A stretch of DNA of 12,237 bases from an uncultured Collinsella sp. (GTDB lineage: Bacteria; Actinomycetota; Coriobacteriia; Coriobacteriales; Coriobacteriaceae). Positions 7,028 to 12,237 of this stretch are shown here, in pieces. A program made the translations under genes and the position numbers. Positions within the stretch are counted from its first letter, which is position 1; every line of letters begins with the position of its first letter. The stretch spans positions 1 to 12,237 of the forward strand of contig CABUGR010000011.1 in assembly GCA_902491135.1 (NCBI GenBank). The letters are read 5' to 3'. The notes below the pieces were generated by a model, which was given only the letters and a program-made list of their open reading frames with translations, did no database searches and was not told where the DNA came from.

Positions 7028-7038
7028 GAATAATGGTG
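7028..7038 (+). repeat. 11-bp direct repeat GAATAATGGTG, distal copy
   Basis: Exact second copy 87 bases from the first, in the same orientation. Here it is the right half of an imperfect inverted repeat with CCATATTC just to its left (from 7016). It lies between the two divergent promoters and could be an auxiliary operator. Confidence 0.45.
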
Positions 7039-7073
7039 CGCGAGACTTTTTCGCTTCGGCGTCAACACAAACC

Positions 7074-7104
7074 TTGACTCTACAATCGTTGTAGGGTTTT
7101 CACT
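7074..7104 (+). promoter_or_regulatory. MerR-type promoter/operator for the MATE-merR operon
   Basis: TTGACT (7074-7079) is a 5/6 -35 match. The perfect inverted repeat CTACAA-TCG-TTGTAG (7080-7094) follows immediately, and TTCACT (7099-7104) lies after a 19-base spacer as a modest -10. A 19-20 base spacer filled by a dyad is the signature of promoters remodelled by MerR-family activators such as BmrR, and a BmrR-like gene is the second gene of this operon. TACACT (7104-7109) is an alternative -10 with a spacing too long for normal use. Confidence 0.7.
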
Positions 7105-7144
7105 ACACTGGTACGTAAACGAACCCAGCCAGAAAGCCCCGCCC

Positions 7145-8491
7145 ATGGAACACGACCTCACACGCGGCAATGTCCTTAAGACCGTCGCGGTCTTTGCCCT
7201 GCCTTATATGCTCTCGTACTTTTTGCAGATGCTCTACGGCATGGCCGACCTGTACATGATGGGGCAGTTTAGCGGCGCCGCCGGCATCACCGCCGTGGGC
7301 AATGGCGCGCAGACGTTCTATATGATTACCGTGGCGCTCGTGGGCCTGGCCATGGGCACGACGGTGGTCGTCGGCCACGCCGTGGGTTCACGCCGGTTTG
7401 ACCGCGCCGAGGCAGCCATCGGCAACACCATCACGCTCTTTATGGGTGTCTCGGTGGTGCTGGCCGCTGTCCTGCTCGCACTGTGCCCGCAGATCGTGGC
7501 ACTCATTGGCACGCCGGCCGAGGCAGTCGAAGGAACCGCCGCCTACCTGCGTATCTGCTTTGTCGGCATTCCGTTTATCGCCGCGTACAACATCCTTTCG
7601 GCCATCTTTCGCGGGCTGGGCGATTCGCGCTCGCCCATGTACGTGATTGGCGTGGCATGCATCATCAACATCGCGCTCGACTTTCTGTTTATCGGACACA
7701 TGGGGCTCGGCCCCGTGGGCGCGGCGCTCGGCACGGTAACCGCCCAGACGGCCAGCGTTGCCCTCGCGCTCGTGTGGCTTAAGAGCCGCCGCACGAACAT
7801 CCACGTTAAGCGCAGCGACCTGCGTCCCCAGCCCGAGGTGCTCGGCAGCATTCTTAAGATCGGCGTGCCTGTGGCCGTGCAGGACGGCTGCATCCAGGTG
7901 GCGTTTATGTTTATCACCGTCATCGCCAACCATCGAGGGCTCGTCGACGCCGCCGCCGTGGGCCTGGTCGAGAAGATGATCAGCTTTTTGTTCATCGTCC
8001 CGAGCTCCATGGGTGCCACCGTCAGCGCACTCACGGCGCAAAATGCCGGCGCGGGCAAGGGCGATCGCGCGCGTCAGGTGCTCAAGGACGCCATGACGAT
8101 CTCGGTGGTGTACGGCTGCCTGATCACGATACTGATGTGGCTGGTGGCACCGGCGTTTATCGGCTTTTTTGCCAAGGACGCCGCGGTAGTCGCGGCCGGC
8201 ACCGGCTATATGCGCAGCTATATTTTCGACGCGATTTTTGCCGGCATCCACATTTGCTTTAGCGGCTTTTTCGCTGCATACGGCAAGAGCTACATCGGCT
8301 TTGCGCACAACGTGCTGGCCGTGGCGCTCATTCGCGTGCCGGGCGCGTGGCTGCTGTCGAACGCCTATTCCGACACGCTGTTTCCCATGGGCATCGCTTC
8401 GCCGTGCGGATCGATTTTGTCGGCGGTCATCTGTGTTGTCGCGTTTACCGTACTCAACCGGCGTGGGGCTTTTAACAAGCTGATGGCGTAG
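7145..8491 (+). CDS. MATE family multidrug efflux pump
   Basis: A 448-residue integral membrane protein with about 12 hydrophobic segments in two similar halves, the size of the NorM/DinF group. MATE pumps export cationic drugs in exchange for Na+ or H+. Family features include the N-terminal helix with P20 and the following YGMADLYMMGQF, IFRGLGDSRSPM (154-165) with the conserved GD..P, and NIALDFLFI (175-183). The second half repeats the pattern around LKIGVPVAVQ. The ATG is preceded only by a weak AGAAAG. It follows a MerR-type promoter and is followed by a BmrR-like regulator 56 bases downstream, so inducible drug export is the most likely role. The substrate cannot be read from sequence. 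Confidence 0.93.
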   Translation: MEHDLTRGNVLKTVAVFALPYMLSYFLQMLYGMADLYMMGQFSGAAGITAVGNGAQTFYMITVALVGLAMGTTVVVGHAVGSRRFDRAEAAIGNTITLFMGVSVVLAAVLLALCPQIVALIGTPAEAVEGTAAYLRICFVGIPFIAAYNILSAIFRGLGDSRSPMYVIGVACIINIALDFLFIGHMGLGPVGAALGTVTAQTASVALALVWLKSRRTNIHVKRSDLRPQPEVLGSILKIGVPVAVQDGCIQVAFMFITVIANHRGLVDAAAVGLVEKMISFLFIVPSSMGATVSALTAQNAGAGKGDRARQVLKDAMTISVVYGCLITILMWLVAPAFIGFFAKDAAVVAAGTGYMRSYIFDAIFAGIHICFSGFFAAYGKSYIGFAHNVLAVALIRVPGAWLLSNAYSDTLFPMGIASPCGSILSAVICVVAFTVLNRRGAFNKLMA

Positions 8492-8492
8492 C

Positions 8493-8516
8493 GGGGCGAC
8501 GCGAGCCTGGCGCCCC
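8493..8516 (+). other. Intercistronic hairpin between the MATE and merR genes
   Basis: GGGGCG (8493-8498) pairs with CGCCCC (8511-8516) around a 12-base loop, and a CTTTTTG run follows about 10 bases later. It may reduce read-through into the regulator gene or protect the upstream message. Too weak to call a firm terminator. Confidence 0.35.
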
Positions 8517-8547
8517 TCCCCTGCTTTTTGCCGAAAGGAGCGGTCCT

Positions 8548-9387
8548 GTGACCGACATGCCAAGTGAACATACTGAGGGCCTGCTCCGTATTGGCGAGGT
8601 GGCGCGCCTGTTTAACCTGAGCGTGGGCACGCTGCGCCATTACGAGCAGATGGGCTTGCTGGACCCGGCGCACATCGATCCGGCGAGTGGGTACCGCTAC
8701 TACGGATCGCGGCAGCTCTCAACTCTCAACACCATCAGCCACCTGCGTGTTCTCGACTTACCGCTCGCGCAAATCCGTGAGTTTGTGACCACGCGCGACG
8801 TGAACCTTATGCAGCGGCAGCTGGCTCAGCAGCAAAAGCTCATCGAGCGCAAGCGACGTGAGCTGGAGCGTGTGTCGCGCAAGATCGATAACCGGCTTGC
8901 TCTGCTGCACAATGCCTTGAACATCGAGCTCGATACCATTTGCACAATCGATGCGCCCGAGCTTCGCTGCGCCGTGTTGCGCGAACGCGTCAACCCCACC
9001 GATGCCTATGCGCTGGAGTGGCAGATTCGTCAGCTGCAGAAGGGCCAGCACGAGACCTTTGTCTTTCTGGGCAACTTGGGCGTCGGGATTAGCGCCGAGC
9101 GCCTCGCAGCCGGCGACTTTGATGGCTACGACGAGGTCTTTTTGCTGCTCGATGACACCGATGATTACGTGGGCGATGTCGAAGTACGTCCCGCCGCGCG
9201 GTGTCTGACGGTCAGCTTCCGCGGCACGCACGGTCAGGCGGCCCCGCGCTATGAGCGCTTACTCGATTACATGCACGAGCGCGACCTGTCCCCCGCCGGT
9301 CCCTCGCGCGAAATCGCCCTCATCGACGACATCATCAGCGACGACCCAGGGGCGTATGTGACGAGGATCGCGATACCGGTCCGCTAA
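8548..9387 (+). CDS. MerR family regulator with BmrR/GyrI-like effector domain
   Basis: A 279-residue transcription factor. Winged helix-turn-helix (about 12-80): LLRIGEVARLFNLSVGTLRHYEQMGLL and the GYRYY wing, standard for MerR proteins. A charged dimerisation coiled coil (about 86-122) follows, then a C-terminal domain (about 125-279) with the GyrI-like/BmrR pattern ending in PSREIALIDDI. It lacks the Cys-rich metal site of the metal-sensing MerR type, so an organic or drug ligand is expected. The GTG start is chosen because GAAAGGAG lies 7 bases ahead; an in-frame ATG three codons in lacks such a site. The probable target is the dyad at 7080-7094 upstream of the MATE gene, making the operon autoregulated. 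Confidence 0.92.
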   Translation: MTDMPSEHTEGLLRIGEVARLFNLSVGTLRHYEQMGLLDPAHIDPASGYRYYGSRQLSTLNTISHLRVLDLPLAQIREFVTTRDVNLMQRQLAQQQKLIERKRRELERVSRKIDNRLALLHNALNIELDTICTIDAPELRCAVLRERVNPTDAYALEWQIRQLQKGQHETFVFLGNLGVGISAERLAAGDFDGYDEVFLLLDDTDDYVGDVEVRPAARCLTVSFRGTHGQAAPRYERLLDYMHERDLSPAGPSREIALIDDIISDDPGAYVTRIAIPVR

Positions 9388-9418
9388 TCACTACCATTTA
9401 TCGAGCAATTCCATCCAT

Positions 9419-9447
9419 TTACCTTAATCCGAATTAGATTGTATTAT
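9419..9447 (+). promoter_or_regulatory. Putative promoter of the peptidase-lipoprotein pair
   Basis: TTACCT (9419-9424) and TATTAT (9442-9447) are separated by 17 bases in an AT-rich stretch 49 bases before the peptidase start. The -10 is good (5/6) and the -35 weak (3/6). TAAAAT slightly downstream is an alternative -10. Confidence 0.4.
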
Positions 9448-9495
9448 GTAGCAAATAAAATGACAGCATATTGCCCCCCATAGGCAGGAGACATT

Positions 9496-10668
9496 ATGCC
9501 CAGAGTTCAATCACGTCGCTCGTTTCTTCTCGGCCTAGCCTCGATCATCGGCTTATCCGCGTCACGCCCAACAAGAGTATTCGCTGCCGACTCAAACTCA
9601 TCCGTCGCTTTTACATCAGACCTAGCACAAGACTACGCGCTTTCCCTGTTGCCCATCGTCGACGGATCCGCGAACTTAGAGATCGAGCAAATCGTTCCCG
9701 TATGCCAACAAATCGGCCTTATCTGTGGCTATGAAATCAGTGTCACAAGGGAAGGAAGCCCTTACGGTTATTTAATACTTGACGCATCATATCCTGGGCT
9801 TCTGAAGGAGATAACCCTCGGCGATACCATTCTTCCGATTTCAGCTTCTCTATCAAACGCCATTTCAACTTATTCCGGCCAACAGGCCACAAACCCAACC
9901 GTACTAATTTCGTACAACGATATTGAATATGGAACTTTGGTGCCAGGAACTAGAGACTGTGTAACCAACTATAACAATATACGGTCTGTCCCGATTGTCA
10001 CCGAAAAGGGTATAGCACCTCAAAGCAATAACCCAACTTCATGGAATGCAGTCATTATCAATGAAGATGACTTGATGTTGCATTTCCAAATAGACGATTT
10101 AAACGGAATACCGTTCCGAGGAGTCTCGGAATCATTAGTTGAAGCCCGCACTAATAAGTATGCATGCGTCGTTTCTGCCTTGTACGCTGTATCAATGCAT
10201 TACGGTCTCACCAGTTCAAACGCTAATCAATTTAATCCCGATTATTATAAAGAAATATGGAACGTCACTGGCACAACAACGTATAAGACCAATGATCAGG
10301 GCGTCGAGTACGGAAGCACGATCATCCCAGATGGAATTGTTCCGTTTAAAAGTCTTGCCGCTCAAAAGGGTAGAGCACTTAATACTCAATTTTTCGGTTA
10401 TCAGCCTCAATTCGCTCAGTACAGAGCAACTATCGATCAAGGGAATATCGGCTTGTATCATATGTGGATCAACAGCCGAAACAGTGAAGGATCCGTCGAG
10501 CTATCAGGTCATACAGTCACGGTAACTGGCTATTTTACTGGGCATAATGGAAGCTCTGGCATCGAACTGCAGTGGCTCGAAGTATTCGACGGATGGAACA
10601 CTTATCCCCGAGCGATTAACTATGCAACGCCCAATATGGTCAAATTGAACGGAACAGTCTTTTGGTAG
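9496..10668 (+). CDS. Exported papain-like cysteine peptidase, putative
   Basis: A 390-residue secreted protein. The N-terminus SRRSFLLGLASIIGL matches the twin-arginine signal pattern, with likely cleavage near VFA-AD (residue 30). Residues about 40-110 look like an inhibitory propeptide of the kind seen before C10/streptopain-like domains, including SPYGYLILDASYPGLL. The catalytic part has KYACVVSALYAVSMHYG with candidate nucleophile C224, SGHTVTVTGYF with candidate His339, and EVFDGWNTY with D365/N368 as the third residue. That Cys, His, Asn/Asp order and spacing is that of papain-fold peptidases. The family is inferred from motifs only. The ATG has AGGAG 5 bases ahead. G+C is far below that of both flanking regions, suggesting later acquisition. 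The C-terminus ends in TVFW directly before a small lipoprotein gene. Confidence 0.7.
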   Translation: MPRVQSRRSFLLGLASIIGLSASRPTRVFAADSNSSVAFTSDLAQDYALSLLPIVDGSANLEIEQIVPVCQQIGLICGYEISVTREGSPYGYLILDASYPGLLKEITLGDTILPISASLSNAISTYSGQQATNPTVLISYNDIEYGTLVPGTRDCVTNYNNIRSVPIVTEKGIAPQSNNPTSWNAVIINEDDLMLHFQIDDLNGIPFRGVSESLVEARTNKYACVVSALYAVSMHYGLTSSNANQFNPDYYKEIWNVTGTTTYKTNDQGVEYGSTIIPDGIVPFKSLAAQKGRALNTQFFGYQPQFAQYRATIDQGNIGLYHMWINSRNSEGSVELSGHTVTVTGYFTGHNGSSGIELQWLEVFDGWNTYPRAINYATPNMVKLNGTVFW

Positions 10669-10673
10669 ACCGG

Positions 10674-10991
10674 ATGGCACCATCAAAATGCTATGGCACC
10701 ACGGCCTTTGCCCTGGTTACGATATTGGTGATTTTCGCTATGTTTGCATCCGTTTCTTCATGCACAGATAGAGCCCGCTATAGCGGAGGAGATGATTACC
10801 TTGTCTTTGGAGCCGGCAGCGTTCATTCTATTGAGGGAACGGAACTCGTAATCCAAACAGACAACAGTCCCCGCTACACCGACGCTGGAAAGCAAACCCG
10901 GATTACATTCCCCTCATCTGGCCGAATCAAAGACAAGCTTTCCCAAATCAAGTTGGGACAAGAGTTTCCTACTCACGCTTTGAGTCGGTAG
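10674..10991 (+). CDS. Small putative lipoprotein, probably frameshifted
   Basis: No family recognised. From the ATG at 10674, a lysine-bearing start and a hydrophobic helix lead to SVSSC, an acceptable lipobox with C30 as the lipid-modified residue, so the protein should be anchored outside the membrane. A TTG at 10662 would overlap the peptidase stop, and there is no clear Shine-Dalgarno, consistent with translational coupling 5 bases after the peptidase. The mature part (YLVFGAGSVHSIEGTELVIQ) suggests a small beta-rich domain. The frame closes at 10991 with FPTHALSR, which looks out of frame: the -1 frame from about 10955 gives a more natural ending to 11059. It is either a broken gene, a sequencing error in the GGG run, or a recoding site. 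Confidence 0.55.
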   Translation: MAPSKCYGTTAFALVTILVIFAMFASVSSCTDRARYSGGDDYLVFGAGSVHSIEGTELVIQTDNSPRYTDAGKQTRITFPSSGRIKDKLSQIKLGQEFPTHALSR

Positions 10992-11059
10992 ACGCATCTG
11001 GATCATACGAGGGAAACGATATCGAAATTGAACAGGCAAACACTATAAGGAGATGTTGA
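10955..11059 (+). other. Out-of-frame continuation of the lipoprotein gene
   Basis: Reading in the -1 frame from GGG at 10955-10957 gives GTRVSYSRFESVDASGSY followed by a 16-residue acidic stretch containing NDIEIEQA before TGA at 11057-11059. Composition (acidic, hydroxyl-rich, alternating hydrophobics) resembles the upstream part better than the in-frame tail does. One extra base in the G run would join both parts into about 128 residues. Confidence 0.45.
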
Positions 11060-11088
11060 GGAACTGAGCCTCTGCGCAGCTCCTCAAC
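11055..11088. terminator. Hairpin between convergent genes (ligA / lipoprotein)
   Basis: GTTGAGGAACT (11055-11065) pairs with AGCTCCTCAAC (11078-11088) around a 12-base loop. The single mismatch (A11063/C11080) becomes a G-U pair in minus-strand RNA, so the structure is fully paired 7 bases after the ligA stop. Neither side has a strong T-run. It overlaps the end of the frameshifted lipoprotein frame. Confidence 0.5.
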
Positions 11089-11094
11089 AAATCA

Positions 11095-12237
<1,143 letters not shown>

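Noticed and set aside
7388..8563. Long open frame on the minus strand opposite the MATE gene (391 codons)
   Set aside because: Antisense shadow of an unmistakable MATE protein; composition is non-protein-like and no ribosome site was noted.

Overview
The window is a high-GC bacterial chromosome segment. The codon use and protein types (an actinobacterial-style AbiEi/DUF559 nuclease gene, LSQGQ-type exporter half, MoaA/MoaC, MATE and LigA) fit the gut Actinobacteria of class Coriobacteriia. Collinsella is my best guess, from pattern recognition only. Most of the window runs near 65% G+C by spot counts. The nuclease gene is lower (about 52-58%), and a right-hand island at about 9390-11060 is clearly lower (about 33-48%).

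Left to right: (1) Positions 1-1679, minus strand, hold a molybdenum-cofactor operon, moaA then moaC. MoaC is cut by the window edge. The genes are 4 bases apart and a -10/-35 pair lies ahead of moaA. (2) Positions 1813-3117 hold an unusual cassette: two near-identical 63-bp palindromic repeats, in the same orientation, on either side of a single minus-strand gene for a protein with an AbiEi-like front and a DUF559/Vsr-like nuclease motif set. (3) Positions 3166-6886, minus strand, hold two overlapping genes for a heterodimeric ABC exporter. One half has a degenerate catalytic site and the other has the LSQGQ signature. (4) A 258-bp divergent control region (6887-7144) holds a near-consensus promoter for the ABC pair and, on the other strand, a promoter with a stretched 19-bp spacer carrying a perfect inverted repeat, as MerR-family activators use. 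(5) Positions 7145-9387, plus strand, hold a MATE multidrug efflux pump followed by a BmrR-like MerR regulator, a plausible self-contained sensing and export operon. (6) Positions 9419-11059, plus strand, are an AT-rich island with an exported papain-like cysteine peptidase (twin-arginine-type signal peptide) and, 5 bases downstream, a small putative lipoprotein whose reading frame looks broken by a one-base loss. (7) Positions 11095-12237, minus strand, hold the C-terminal 380 residues of NAD-dependent DNA ligase LigA, convergent with the island and separated from it by a hairpin.

The housekeeping genes (moa, ligA) and the two drug-export modules are conventional. The parts most worth following up are the palindrome-flanked nuclease gene and the secreted peptidase/lipoprotein pair. 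No tRNA, rRNA, CRISPR array, transposase or integrase is visible, and no gene-free stretch exceeds 300 bases.
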